DNA of 64,000 nt from Crotophaga sulcirostris (lineage: Eukaryota; Chordata; Aves; Cuculiformes; Crotophagidae): assembly GCA_013397455.1 (NCBI GenBank), contig VYZB01000116.1:2281073-2345072 (forward strand). Direction: 5' to 3'. Of the stretch, positions 13,801 through 26,990 are shown piece by piece. A program made the translations under genes and the position numbers. Each line of letters opens with the position of its first letter. Position 1 is the first letter of the stretch. Below the pieces are notes generated by a model that saw only the letters and a program-made list of their open reading frames with translations, was not told the origin of the DNA and made no database searches.

Positions 13801-15545
13801 ATTGGTCATGACTTTCACTTCCCTAACAATTACTGCTTTCTCATCATCTTATCACCACCATGACAGTCTTCCAGCCTATGCAAAGCATCTTAAAAACAGG
13901 CCCCAAGATCAGCCTCATAACTGCCCTCAACTGAAGCACCAAGAATGCAAATATTCCCCTGTTGTTATGAAACCAAAGGGATACTTTTCCTTCTATACGA
14001 CTTCCTTTCCACTTCTCCAAATCTCAATGCCTTTTAGAAATTGTCTGTGCCCAGTAATTTGAGATATCTGACCATGCCATGCACATACTGAACAGCTGTA
14101 TAGTTAAAAATATCCAGATCTGAGATGCATAAAGATTTTTCAGGATGGAATTAACTTAAACCAAAGTTTACAAAAGCCACAGCCGCAGAAGGGCAAGAAA
14201 ACACCCAATGAGTCCAGTATTTAACATTAAAACAAGCCACATTCGTTCCCTCTTTGCTGTTCAGTAGAAAGACAATCTTGATGCAAGAACCAGAAGAGCC
14301 ATGTCTGATGCTTTCTTCCTATACAGCAACTGAGTGCTAGAGAAATACATCATGAACACAGCACTCATCAGCACACCACTTCAGATAAAATTGCTATTTG
14401 TAGAGGACTAAAAAGCCAAAATGGATTTTGAGTTAAAACACAAGGAACTTAAAAATATAAGACAGGCATTTGTACAAACGTTTCCTCTGTAAAAGACCCT
14501 CTCTGGGTCTGAGAACAACCGGATTATTCCTCATCAGTTTTAAAAGGTAGATACTTGGATCTCTCCTTAAAAAGTAAGTAATTCTGCTTTTTCAATAAGA
14601 TGAATAGAAAAATTGACAAATTTAATGGAAGCAAGTGTAAAGTAAAACTCATAGCATTGGACAAATTCCCTCTTAGGTTCAATGACATGAAAATATCACA
14701 GTAAGAAAAATGAGATAATTCCATTTTGCAAATAATTAATTTCACTTCAAAAGAGAGACGAGTACCTAAATTCTCTTTGATTTTACAGAAGTTACACTAA
14801 GGAACCCTTGGAAGCTACTAACAAGCTTAGAAAGCATAAAACAGCAAAGAATAACATCTCCATAATATTTCTGTAGTTCAGATCAGAAAATATCAGAAGC
14901 TCAGCAGGTTCTGAATTTCAGAGATTACGCACAGAACATCACACCTAGCTGCTTTGCAGACTTCTTCATTCCAAGTAGCTGCTAAACAGGTGCATAATCA
15001 TTATTATATTTAGAAAATTTGCAAAGAAAAGAGGGAAAATGTGGAAGGTGCAAGCAAGAACTTCAATTAAAATTAAGACACAAATACAGAATAAATACAA
15101 GAAGTTAAAAAATAAAATGTTTGGGAAGCAACATCTCACAGCAGAAAACAAACATCTCAATTCAGTCACACTGGACTAAGTGAGATGGGGATCCCAGAGA
15201 AGAGGATCATACTTAGGCAGTGCTGCAGCCCAGTGGAGCACTCCTCACCCCCTTCCTGTTACAAACACTGGATGTTGACAAATAGGGAATCCAGTCAGGA
15301 AACAAAACAAGCTGAAAGCAAACCTGATTTCATAGTTACCTTTTAGCTGGACATATTCCTGCCCTGTCCCTTTGCACGGTCACAGGAAAGGCATTGCCAG
15401 CAGCAGGGAGTCCAGGGTAGGGTAAAATTGCTCCTCCAAACAAAGCAGCTTAACCCAGGCTGAAGCACCCACACAACCACAGCCTGAGGATGCAGTTTTT
15501 CATTACAGCTGAGCTGACACAGCTGTGATCCCACTTTCCCAATTC

Positions 15546-16020
15546 TCGTAGCACAGTTTGGGTTGGAAGGGACCTTAAATATCATCCAGTTCCAACCCCC
15601 CTGCATTGCGCAGGGACACCTCTCACTAGACCAGGCTGCTCAAAGCCTCATCCTACCTGGCCTTGAACACCTCCAAGGATGGGGCATCCACAACTCCTCT
15701 GGGCAACCTGTGCCAGTGTCTCGCCACCCTCACAGTAAAAAATTTCTTCCTAATATCTAAGTCTCCCCTCTTTCAGCTTAAAACCACTACCCCTCGTCCT
15801 GTTCCTGCACTCCTTGATAAAGAGCCCCTCCCAGCTTTCCTGTAGCCCCCTTTAACTACTGGGAGGCTGCTCTAAGGTCTCCCCAGACCCTTCTCCAGGC
15901 TGAACAACCCCAACTCTCTCAGCGTGTCCTCATACGCAAGGTGCTCCAGCCCTCTGGGCATCTTCATGATCCTCCTCTAGACTTGCTCTAATAGATCCAC
16001 ATCTTCTCTCATGACTTGAC
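15546..16020 (-). mobile_element. CR1 LINE, 5'-truncated copy
   Basis: A copy of the 'GGTTTGGGTTGGAAGGGACC' subfamily: left end near 15546, then 'GTTCCAACCCCCCTGCATTG', 'CAGGGACACCTCTCACTAGA', 'AAGGTCTCCCCAGACCCTTC' and 'CTTCTCCAGGCTGAACAACC'. About 475 bp; it sits roughly 370 bp into intron 2, downstream of the exon 2 donor on the CD2AP strand. Right boundary approximate. Confidence 0.93.
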
Positions 16021-16391
16021 TTCTGTAGGGCTAGGTTCAGTTTTTTCTTGTGTTTTTTTGTTTTTTTGATCAGTTCCTCTCACTAAATCAGGTCACCATG
16101 GCTGCAGACAACTGTTAGTGCACTGCAGCAGAAGGATGAAGACAGAACACACAGTGCAAGGGCACAGACCAAAAGAAACGCTGAAGTGAATAAGAACAGA
16201 CAGCAGAACTCACTCAAACAAAAAAGACCTTCAAAACCACACTAACAAAAAATGTAAAAATCTAAAAAAAAAGCTTTCCAGTTAAAAATATCACCTTGTT
16301 GCCAATACAACTGATGTGTATTCTAACCATTTCAATAACAACTACCCTGTTGTACAATCACAATAAAACCAAGTCAACGCAGAAAACTCAC

Positions 16392-16552
16392 CTTCACAAA
16401 ATTGTCGGGGAACATGCCCCGTTTGCCATTTAGCTCCCCTTCTAACCATCCTTCTTCTTCCAATTTTTTCACATTCCTGATGATTTCCCCAACTCGGATC
16501 GTTAGCTCATCATCATGTACTGCATCGTAGTCATATTCCACGATATAGTCCA
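16392..16552 (-). CDS. CD2AP: CD2AP exon 2: first SH3 domain (SH3-1)
   Basis: Read on the minus strand, this 161-bp exon encodes residues 2-55 of CD2-associated protein, a cytoplasmic scaffold that links receptors (CD2, nephrin, Cbl-bound receptor tyrosine kinases) to actin and endocytosis. The exon is almost exactly one SH3 domain: VEYDYDA at 6-12, the acidic RT loop HDDELT at 14-19, GWLEGELNG at 36-44, and GMFPDNFV at 47-54. The expected ligand-groove residues Y8, Y10, W37, P50 and F53 are present. A T-rich acceptor ends in AG at 16554-16553; the donor reads AAG|GTGAGT at 16391. Joined to ATGG of exon 1, it gives MVDYIVEY and exactly 55 codons, ending in phase 0. GWLEGELNG points to CD2AP rather than its paralogue SH3KBP1, which as I recall has GWWEGQING. 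Against the human protein, from memory, only residues 33 (E for Q) and 45 (K for R) differ. The identification is very secure. Confidence 0.97.
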
Positions 16553-19500
16553 CTAAAAAAAAAACAAAAACAAAAACATACACAGTGAAGGTAACTCAGA
16601 CACTGAAATGCAACTTGAAATGTAATAAAATGAAGATCTAAAACCAAATGTTGAGAACAGGCATTGCAACATTGATTTGTGAACTGTAGCTTTCTGAACC
16701 ATTTTGGAGAGGGGGAAAAAAATGAACAGTTGCCCATTAGAAAAAAGTAAATTTAGGACTACAACACTAGGTCACATTTTGGTGGTGGTGGGTAGGATTT
16801 TATGCACGTGTGGTGGAAGGGATTGCTGGCAGTGTTTTTTTTCCCCCTCCAGCCTGCCAAATCCCAGTCTAAGATTTACCAATTATGAATCACTGCCCAC
16901 AGGGGAAGCGTTTGTTACTCAAAGCATATTTCGGGGCCAAGGAGGGAGAAAGGTTTAAATTGTGCACGTATGGTATGTACATACAGTGCTTTGTTAATTC
17001 TCATGCTTGCATCTGCTTTTCTATCTGCAAAGAGACTGATTGCTGCACACACAGTATTTTAGCAGGCTTGATCCAAGAACTGTAATACAGCCAGAGGGGA
17101 TACGATTGACAACATCATACAACTTAATTTGCACAGGCACGTAAAAGCCATCCTCCTTCAGACTCATCTGGCTTTGTATGAAGAAGAATAAGCAAGCAAG
17201 CTTTAATTTTGATATAATTAAGAGGAGCATAGCAATGTATTTACATACTTGTCCCTCTGTTGCACAAGATCCATGAGAGTCACTTACTGACAGCTTAGGG
17301 CTTGTTTGGCACTCAGACCTCGTTTGTTCATCAAGAAGTTCTGTCCATGCCAAAAGTTTCCACAAATCTGCAGTGATCAAATTATCTCTCCCCTTTTACT
17401 CTAATCCAGCCAGGACACCCAGGCATTACTAAATGTAAAACCGTTCTCGCTAAAACATCTCTGTCCTCTGCAAATCACACGCACGAAGAGAGCACAGTGG
17501 GGTTAAAAGGCAGAAATCCTGAATGGCTGCATAAGTTTTTTCCCAGGTTATCCCATCAAAGCACGATAATATCCAATAATTAATTCACAAATTAAGGAAT
17601 CAAAAGGGAGAAAGTATGTTTCCCTGGTATTGAACTTTCAGCTCTATTAAATCAATATATAATTCTGATCTGTGGACAGTTTTGATCAAAAGAGTTCTGC
17701 ATGCCATTGCAACATAGCCTTTATCCCTCTGCTGTCTACAGATGGAAGTCAAAAAACCCTTGGTAAAAGACTGAACCTACATGACAGTGCCATGAACACA
17801 AGAGAAGTCAGAAAGATCAGTCTGGCAAACTATTTTCCGAATACACCTATTAACAAAGGAGCCAGTCAAATACAAACATAAACACTTAGTTTTGCTTTCT
17901 TTCCTTTAAGAAAGACAAATTTGTTTTCTTCTTTATGAAGAGAATTCATCACCAGAGTTATCTGCTCGTGATACACATTCCGGAATTCCTAACCTATGCT
18001 TTTTGTACTGTATACATTTATTTTTGCCAAATGTATTCTCTAAGCTTGCTTCAAAGCATCACATTTCCCCATTACTGCCTGCAGCAAGCGTAGTAGTTTT
18101 GTCTTGCTTCTGCACTGAATTGTTTTTGAGTGGCCGACACGAAATATTGCCCAACAGATAGAAAATTCTGGCAGCTACAGATCATAAAGACAAAGGCCAT
18201 TCATCACCTATGGTCTGGAAATAAAAATGTCATCTTCCAACCAACTCAAGCATTTGTAGGTTTCCAGAATGGTTGGTTGAGTATGTAAGAAATATCCACG
18301 TTACATATTTCTCACATGACAGACTCTGGTTTTAAGCCCATTAGCAGATATTATATTTCAATATATATACACTACAGGACAGTTTTACAAAGTTAAACAT
18401 GGAAAATGGATTAGAACACAGTGTCAGTCATGGTAAATGCTTACAGCATTGCAGACTACGACTCTTAACTGCCAAGCACATGGTCCTTTTTCCACAGAAG
18501 TAGTAGGTAATCATACCCACACTATGTCAACATGAACTAATTATTTTGAAAGCTTTTTTATTTCCCCAGGGGAACATTTCTATATTTGTGCCTGAAACGT
18601 AAAACATGTTCATTTTGGTCATTAAGGTGCTGAATTTCATCTTATGTTTGTCAGGGATACTCAGTATCACCCACTTATGGATACATATACAAACCAGATC
18701 TAAACTCTTGCCATTTTGCCTGGAAAGTGGGAAGGGTCATGGGGAATGTCAAGATAGTTTCATGCCATATATTTTTTCATGTGATGCAACAGAAACAGTT
18801 AGAAGCTACGTATCTCAATATTACATGGTCCTTAAGAACACTTACCAGTTTTGCTTTTTAACATTAGCAGTTGGCACTATATGAACCCTCCAGGTAATAT
18901 GGACTGCAGTGATAGGTAAGAAACCATCCTATCATACTACCAAAACATCCCAAATTAAATAAGCCTCTTAAACGTCTTCAAGCAAGAACAGTTTTCAGTG
19001 GTGACAGAAAGTGTTTTTAAGGAATTACAACTCCTTATAATAACAATAATTAGGAATCTTGTCAGTCCATGGATTATACTTCTGAATGTTTGAGGCAGTC
19101 CTGAATGCCAGGTCTTTTACAGTGTAAATGATATTGTGAATTATAGTTCTAAATGCTTCAAGTTCCCACTTAAAAGCTTTACTCAAGAACATGTTTGATA
19201 CTATAATCAATCAGCAGTAAGCTGGACTGCAGTAATATAAGTTGGTCAAAATTTTCAAAAAGCTGAAGCTCTCAACTGGTAGAAGGTGCAGCAGAACACC
19301 TCAGCAACACAAACTACTAAAACCCCCTACCTTGCCTCCTCTCTGCTTTTTACCCAGTTTTCTCAATTTCAAACTAAAATCAGTCATCTGTAGCCTAGAA
19401 GGCCACAATGACCAAGCCTTGGGTGAAGAACAGCCTTCTCAAGCTGGAGCACTTTTATTGTGCTTTTATTGCACATTCAGCAAGACCAAAGACCACCTGA

Positions 19501-19829
19501 GAGGGAGACAATGTCCTGAGTTCTCACAGACAGCACGAGCTGTCACAAAACACCTCCCACACCATGTACAAAGATGATGTCTTTATCCTAGAACTCTAAA
19601 AATAAGTGGCAATCTTGTTTTGGCAAGAACTCAAATAGAATCTTAAGGCATCACCAGGCACATGCTTCCACCCAAGGAAAGAGGGAAGGAAACAAAAAAG
19701 TGATAAAGGCAAATCAGAGTCAGGCTGATTAGGCTACTAGAGAAAATAAATTATAACAGACCTAAGAACTGACAGAAATAATTAGAAACACATGACTACA
19801 TTCAGTACCATGGTAGCTGTTGAGAGGAT

Positions 19830-21044
19830 GGAAGCTCTGTTCAAAGAGGCAGCAGAGGCAGCTGAGCCAGTGCCACTCAAGAGCACCAGGGTGGTGGTAG
19901 TGGGGATCAGCAAAGATCTAAGAGGAGGAAATCATGCCTGACCAACCGGACAGCCTTCCATGATGAAATGACGACTTCACCGTACGATGGGAAAGCAGTG
20001 GACGCTGTCTCCCATAACATCCTCATACACAAACTGATGGGAGTACAGGCCAGCTAAGTGTCAAGTGAAATCGACTGAAAACTGACCAAAATGCCAAGCT
20101 CACAGGGTTGTGATCAATGACACATAGTCCAGCTGGTGAAGAGTCACCAATGGTGTGCCCCAGGAGTCAATTGTGAGTCATTCAGTGTCTTTACTAATGA
20201 CCTGGATGATGGGACTAAACACACCCTCAGCAAGTCTGCAGATGATACTAAACCATGAAGAGTGGCTGAAAGACCAGATGGGTGTGCAGATATTCAGAGG
20301 GACCTCAACGGTCTGAGGAAACGGGCCAAAAGGAACCTCATGAAGTTCAAAAGGAAATACCAAGTACTGAATCTGGGGAGAAAGCCCCATGCATCAGTAC
20401 AGGCTGTGGACTGCTCAGCTGGAAAGCAGCTTGGCAGAGGACACTAAGTTGACATGTGCCAGCTACGCGCCCTTGCAGCAAAAGATGACCAACAGCATGT
20501 TGGGCTGCATTAGGAGAAGGACAGCAGGTCAAGGGAGCTGACCCTCCCCCACGCTCAGCCCTGGTGAGACTCATCTGGAGTGCTGTGCCCTGTTCTGGGC
20601 TTCCCAGTACAAGACAGAAACAAACATACTGGAGTGAGTCCAAAGGGCCACGACCGTGACTAAGGGACTAGATTATCTTCATACAAGGAAAGGCTGAAAG
20701 AGAAGGGAAAAGGCTCAGGGAGATCTTATTGATGAGGGTGAGAAGACTGAGCTGTGCTCAGTGAAAGTGCAAGAGGCAGCAGGCTGGAAGAGAGCAAATT
20801 CTACTAAAACATATATATATAAACATACAAACACATACAGACATACTCACATATAAGAGTAATCAATGTAACAAGAGTAAACAATGGAACAGTTTGTCCT
20901 CAGGGGCTCTGTAGTCTCCATACAGATGCTTAAAACCCAACTGGACATGATCCAGAGCAACCTGCTGTAGCTGACCCTGTTCTGAGCAGGAGAGCTGGAC
21001 TAGATGATCTCCAAAGGTGCCTTCCAGCCCCAGTGATTCTGTGA
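19830..21044 (+). mobile_element. CR1 LINE relic with reverse-transcriptase remains
   Basis: The longest CR1 here, plus orientation, covers the end of the reverse-transcriptase domain and the 3' UTR. Recognisable in order are a 'CATGCCTGACCAACC' block, 'TGTCTCCCATAACATCCTCA', 'GGTGTGCCCCAGGAGTC' (from the GVPQG motif), 'AATGACCTGGATGATGGGAC', 'GCAGATGATACTAAACCATG' (former ADDTK), a frame fragment at 20262-20447 with IQRDLNGLRK and RNLMKFKRK, and the 3' end 'GGACTAGATGATCTCC ... GTGATTCTGTGA'. Internal deletions, frameshifts and stops make it dead. A TA/CATA-rich simple repeat (about 20810-20857) interrupts it. The left boundary is approximate. Confidence 0.9.
20810..20857. repeat. TA / CATA-rich simple repeat inside a CR1
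   Basis: An (AT)n run beginning at 20810 passes into CATA/CACATA units up to about 20857, followed by a short imperfect duplication of AGAGTAA-CAATG (20856-20890). It replaces the CR1 segment that would join the reverse transcriptase to the 3' UTR. Confidence 0.75.
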
Positions 21045-24000
21045 CCCATTCAAGCCAAAGACATATCTAAGGTGGCATCTTTCTGTTATCCAGCCATGAC
21101 AGCTTTCCAACATAATTAGAGAACTTCCTAGAAAACGTGAAGGTTTTGACCTATTTTCAGGCACAGTGGATCAATTAAATCAACAGTGCTAAGTAAAAAA
21201 ACACTGATTGGACATCTTAGGGGAAAAGTGGTTATAGCAGGCTTTACAGAAGTGCTCTTGGTTTCAAGTAAGATGACAACACCATTCATGAAACAATAAA
21301 CCAGACCAAACATGGCAAAACCAGTGAGCACCATCAACAGCTACAGACTATGTTGTTCCCCACAGCAAAGACAAAAGGTGTCCTATCTAAGAACACTGCC
21401 TCTTTGACAAAATAGCTCACGCGGTGAGCCAAGAGAGCAACACTGCCTGCACAAGGCATTCTGTCACTGCTGGCACAGGTGGACTCTCCACCTCTCCTAA
21501 AGTTACACAACCTGCTCTTCTGCCACCCACATTCCAGTGCCAATGCAAAAGGCAAGCCTTCCAATAAGCACGGTCATATAACACCCATCTTCACTGATTT
21601 TAAACTACGGAAGTCTTCAGCTACTCAAACTGTTTCCAAAATTGGCTATTACAGGTAATTGAGGCCCTTTGGGAGCCCTACAAAAAACACAAATAAGTGA
21701 TGGAAAAGAGTGGAAAACGTACTGAAATTCCAGCATGCCCGTGCCTTTGAGAGAAATAACTAAGTTTCAGACAATCATCCAGCAAAGGGCACAATTTCAC
21801 ATTCTTGGTACTTTCTGTAGGTTATTGAAACTCTTGTCAGAATGCAGTGACTTTTCTATAGTTGCCAGAACAAGACATAAACCAGATATAAAATAAAGCC
21901 CCTGAAAAACACCTTTAATAGCTTATAAGAAGAAAAAAAAAAAATTGAGATAACTGATATCCTTGCATGTAACTCTCAGGCTATTCAGGAAGCCTTGCTG
22001 AAACTTGCAACAGACATGGAGGGACAGAGTCCAACATCAAGCAGCAAGAAGAGCCTGAGTTGCTTCATAAAGGTCTCTTCAGGCGAGTTTTAGGTCAGTT
22101 CTGATTAAAAGTCTTTCATTGGAATGTGAACCCTGGAAGGCTGTGTGGTCTCCAGAAGCACCTTGTCAGCAGAACTACAATTACACTAGAAACTGAGATT
22201 TTGCTTTTCCGATTTCTCATAACAGACAGTTGCAGAAACAAAACTGTTATTTCCACTTGTCCATCTATTTCAAAAAAAAAAACCCAGAGTTTAGTCTCTT
22301 GTAAAACCAAGCTAATGTTTTTGTCACTATATATGACTACATACACACAGAGTTACAAAAGTATTTCTTTTTATAGCAGACAGAAAGCTTAAACTAAAGA
22401 AAAGACAACAGAAGACACCACCTTAGCCTTTTAATTATCACACTTTTCTTCATAACTACCTCAAAATCAGGTACTGTACTGAAGAAGAAAGCTCCTTCCA
22501 ATTGCTTTCCCCTAGAAACGTTCCTACAATTTTAATAATAATAGTACAGCATACGTTCAGCCACTGAAGACAGATCTTAATACTGAAAACGTAGTTCAGG
22601 TGTTTAAATGCTGAACAACGAAAACACATCCGTAAGTGTTAAACATAAGAAGTGGTTATAAGGATAGGCTTTTATCCCCTTCAACACCCAACACCACATA
22701 ATTCCCTGTTACCTTGACCTGAGTCACTGATGACCACACTGGTGTTGAAATCAAGAGACCTGGTGGACTCCTCATTGCCCTCACAGTTCTAGCCCCTGCT
22801 TGAAAAAAATGCATGAGTTGTGTCCAACAAAGTTCTCCTGATAAGACACATGCATAACATGAACATCATGGTTTGGCAACCAAAGACAAATCCCTCACGG
22901 CAAAGAGACTCCACTGCTCTGCAGCCAGGCTCCTCCTGCACTCTGCCTCTGCTCCTGTGATTCACTTTCCTATTTACACAATGACCCACGATGACCGTAA
23001 TAACCAGTTCACCAAAGTATTATTCTGGGGTACAGATGTGGGTTTGGCCTTCCTCACACTGAGTAGGGAAGCGCCTCACATTTCCTACTCTGGGGAAACC
23101 ACTCTGACCACTGGTCTTGTGCAAAAAGGTACTTCTCTTCCTTTCAGGCTCCAATAGCCATCAACATGAGAAGCAGCCTAGGAACTGAACCCTGAGCAGA
23201 TGGAAACACACATTATTTCCTTCTTTCCTTCTCATGGTGCTCAAGACAGCTACCTCACTAATGGAAAGCAGGAAACCTGCAAAGTTGTACTTCCAAGACA
23301 TCTTAACCCAGGGCTGCTGTGATCCCGTACTCTCTTCTGCGTGCATTCACATGGTCCCTTCCCCCTGCTCTGCACTTAAATTTGTAATTATTTATACTGC
23401 TGGTGAATCAGAGAAAGAAAACAGCCCGAGAGAAAACTATTCCGTGCCAACTTCCTGCAAGTTTATCTCCCTTAGATGACGGCTCATGGCAGGGTTGGAG
23501 AGGCAGGACTGCATCAAACCCAACTTAGATCAACATCTACATCATTGTTGCAGTCCAGGTCAGGAGCACAATTCTCAGTGAAGCTCCAAACCACTCTCAT
23601 TTATCGTGCTTCAGTTCACAGCGTGGAACAGCCTCACAGCAAGTGATCTGGATTTCCTTTTACTGAAACTACATCAAAGATATGCAGCCCAGGAATACTC
23701 TTAATACATGTTAATCTTTAATAGACATTAAAGTCCATGGGATGAGGCTACAACTATGATGATACAGAAATGTTCAAAATAAGCAACGTTACTATCAGGT
23801 CTCTAACCCCAGCAGGTTTTGCCTATGGATCCACTCATCTTGCCCCTCACCACTTGCTGCTTTGCCCATAGCTGAAATCTGCCATGAAACCACATCCTAA
23901 CACAATGCATTTGTGATGCAAAGCCACATGAGATTCCTGTCAACCTCCAAACTAGTAAGAACCTGAACAAGGAAAAAGTATATTTAACTAACAGAGACCA

Positions 24001-26236
24001 TGCAGTCTATACATATTTTAAAGTACAGTTCACCACAGCCTTCAATAAGTCAACAGGTTTAAATCACACTACACAGAACAGCAGACACTTAACCAAGCTG
24101 AGCCATGCAGAGTCATCGTGTTCTTGATCCATATGGAGGACTTGCTAAACACTTTCATCCCAAGGACTACTGAAAGAGTTAAGTGTCACAAGCAAGATGT
24201 TCTACCTTCACAGTAGCTCAAAAGCAGGTCAGGTGCCTCCTGTATGGTCTGGGAAATTGCAGTGACACATGGCAAAGCCATTTCTACCAGTGCCTACTCC
24301 CAGGTGAGCCATACTAGTCGTGCCAGCTCCAGCCCTGGCAAACAGCTCTCTACCAATGCAGTCACACTGCTTCCTGCTCCTGAAGCTTTGATCTCCTGCA
24401 TGCCAGCCAAGCAAACTTCTGCTGACACGCGGAAGGGACGGGGCAGAGGAGGCACTGTGCAGTTTGAGATAATGACAAACTCACGTGTTCAAATATTGAC
24501 TTAAAGTCTTAAGAAAAATGCCCGAGCCATCAGGATTCTTTCTTTAATTTATAATAAAGCAACATAATGCCAATGGAACTGAAAGATTTTCATGCTATTT
24601 TCTTTTAAGCATATAGAATTAACTCCCAATTTGCTGTAAACTGTTTATTCCAGTAATGGATAATTTCAAAGACAGAGAATCTAAATCTATACAATTTATT
24701 AGCTCAAGTGCTTCCTAAACAAATACTGCTTTCAAGCAATTAAGACACCTTCAACAAAAACAAACACATGCTCTTGGACCCTAGCTGATTCTATGCAAAA
24801 TCAGTTCAGCTGTGTCCACCCAAACTCTGGGAGCATCACAAAAACCCTGCTACCACCCAGCAGGGACCCAGTTTGCAGCCCAACAGGATTTGCTCCATTT
24901 GAAGCAACACCCTTCATACTCACTCCAGCACACCACTCCATGTCTCAGAAGGCTCATTAGGTTTGATGCAGCATTAGAGGAGCCATTGCAAGCAGCCACC
25001 ATCCTGCAGTCTGGCTAAATTCCCCAACAAGCCCTCTTTCCTCTTCTCTGGCATAAGAGCTGATCAGACAGAGCACCATGTCTCTTCCTCTGTTCCTTAA
25101 GTTAATTTTACAACATCTATTTGCCAAAACATTCAAGGTGAGTAAGAAAACACCAAATTACAAAAGCTGCTAAAATGAAGCCATGCCAAAAAGGTCTGAA
25201 GAACAAAAAGATCATATCTCATTTAGATTTAGCTTAAATCCAAAGCACCAAACAAGCAGTAAAAAGTACCACAGGCTCAATATCATATAGGTTTTCTCTT
25301 AAAACCTCCAATAATTAGCTCACAAAAATACGTTTAAAGCTGAAGACTCTGTTTAGCTAGAATTCTTTTTACAAAGTCACTCCTCAACAACCAACCTTGT
25401 ATTTGAATTGTATACAAACATTTCCTTCTTTCAATATCAGGACCCCACGCTACTACCAAAGCTTCAGTTCTTTCTGCAGGTTTTTTTTTCAGGACTCTTC
25501 TAGCCAAAAAGGACAGCATGATCACAGCTCCAGGTTATAAAGTCATGAGTTATAAAAACAAGAAAGCGTCTGAAAGCCCTTTGGGTTTAAACCAAAAGAA
25601 AATTCCTTTCACACTTTAAAAAGAAAAAAAAGAATTGTAAAAATGGTTTGACAGATGCCCTACAATTTGGTACGTACCTAATTCAGAATGACAATTAGTA
25701 TTTCTGCAAACATGGCAAGAATCTAGTTTGGAAATAAATTTATGGAAACTTAAAAGCATAATTCGGAGCATGCACAAAGTGTTCCCTTCATCTTTAAAAA
25801 CAGGCATGATGCAATAGCCTGAATCGTCCCAGACTGAGATCTTGCAAAAGCCACAAAATATGCTTAGCATTAAAACAGGGACAAGTGTTCCTATTCGACT
25901 TCATCCTGTCAAGATGGTCCATACTAATTAAGGCAATAATAAAGTTAATAGTGTGGACATTTTAGTCAATACTAAAACTGAACTGTTAATTGAAAAGCAC
26001 AGAGAGAAATCCTTATGCAATGGATTTTTACAAAAGCCAGACCAAACCGCAAATGCTCAAGGGTACCCTACAACCTCAATCAGATAGTTTTAAAAGAGAC
26101 AAAATTGCTTCATTAGCTCAATTATGTTCTGAAAGTTAGGAGTCCTTTAAACATCCATTTGCAACTCGAATTTAGAAGGATTTAAGCCTATTTTATTAAG
26201 ACTAGAATTTAAACCTTCACGGCTTGCAATACTTCC

Positions 26237-26402
26237 AATCATAGAAAAACAAAGTTTGAAAGGACCTCTGGAAGTCACTTACTCCATACTCGTCAGAGTA
26301 AGGCTAACTTCAAAGTCAAATCAGGTCACTCAAGGCATTGTCTACTTAAAACTTTAAAAGCCTTCAGAGGATGGAGATAAAAGATCCACCCTGGGCAGCT
26401 TT
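26237..26402 (-). mobile_element. CR1 LINE fragment (older copy, first of an abutting pair)
   Basis: Begins AATCATAGAAAAACAAAG and continues with 'TGAAAGGACCTCTGGAAGTC' and a block ending 'CCTGGGCAGCT'. This matches the CR1 group with 'GGACCTCTGGAGATCAT', but with many changes, so it appears old. It stops where the next CR1 starts. Confidence 0.8.
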
Positions 26403-26410
26403 TTTGGTAC

Positions 26411-26990
26411 TCACAGAATCATCTGTTTGGAAAAGACCTTTGAGGTCATAAGATTCCAACCACACCTGTCCACTACTAAACCATATCCCGGAGCACCTCA
26501 TTTACCTGTCTTTTAAATAGCTCCAGGGATGGTGACTCAACCACTTCCATGGGCAGCCTGCTCCAGTGCCTGATAACCGTTTTCACTTTTTCCACCATTA
26601 TATTCAACAGGAATCACCTTTGCCCCACTTGCAGCCACTGATTTTCATTTTTTTCACCATGCCTCCACGGAGAGTATGACTTTCTCTTCTCCAGGCTAGT
26701 TCAACTTCTTGCACACTGTATGCACTGGCCTCCTAAACGCGCTCAACTCTTCAGTTTGTTGGCATCCCCCTTGCATTTGAGGGGAAAGGGGAGCAAAACC
26801 AGACACAGTGTTTTAGAGATAGCCTCGTGAGTGCCAGGGAGTGGAGATCAACTACTCCTCATCACATGCTAGCTGCTACACTGCTCATGCCACCCAGCAG
26901 ACAGCAAGGTTGTTCCCTCCTAGATGCTGGATTATGCATTTGACGTTTTGGAACTCAAGGAGGTTCCTGCTGGCCCATTCCGCCAGTACT
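26411..26990 (-). mobile_element. CR1 LINE, 5'-truncated copy (second of an abutting pair)
   Basis: The 3' end lies at 26411 (TCACAGAATCATCTGTTTGG). Further right are 'CTCCAGGGATGGTGACTC', 'GGGCAGCCTGCTCCAGTGCC', 'ACACAGTGTTTTAGAGATAG' and 'GGAGGTTCCTGCTGGCCCAT', the last of which belongs to the reverse-transcriptase coding part. About 580 bp, with indels; right end approximate. Confidence 0.88.

Larger units (their letters stand above)
1..16391 (-). other. CD2AP: CD2AP intron 2, partial (runs off the left edge)
   Basis: This region follows the exon 2 donor GTGAGT and continues beyond position 1. It is AT-rich and without a supported exon. I looked on the minus strand for the features expected of the next CD2AP exons, such as the second SH3 domain with its EEGWWSG block, and did not find them. 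CR1 pieces lie at 7033-7104, 10029-10597, 10701-10803 and 15546-16020. The stretches 1-7032, 7105-10028 and 10804-15545 show only unique intronic sequence to me. Confidence 0.75.

Noticed and set aside
1..16391. Exon 3 and later exons of CD2AP
   Set aside because: I looked by eye for the second SH3 domain (EEGWWSG) on the minus strand and found nothing. Short exons could be missed; a translated search with CD2AP would settle it.
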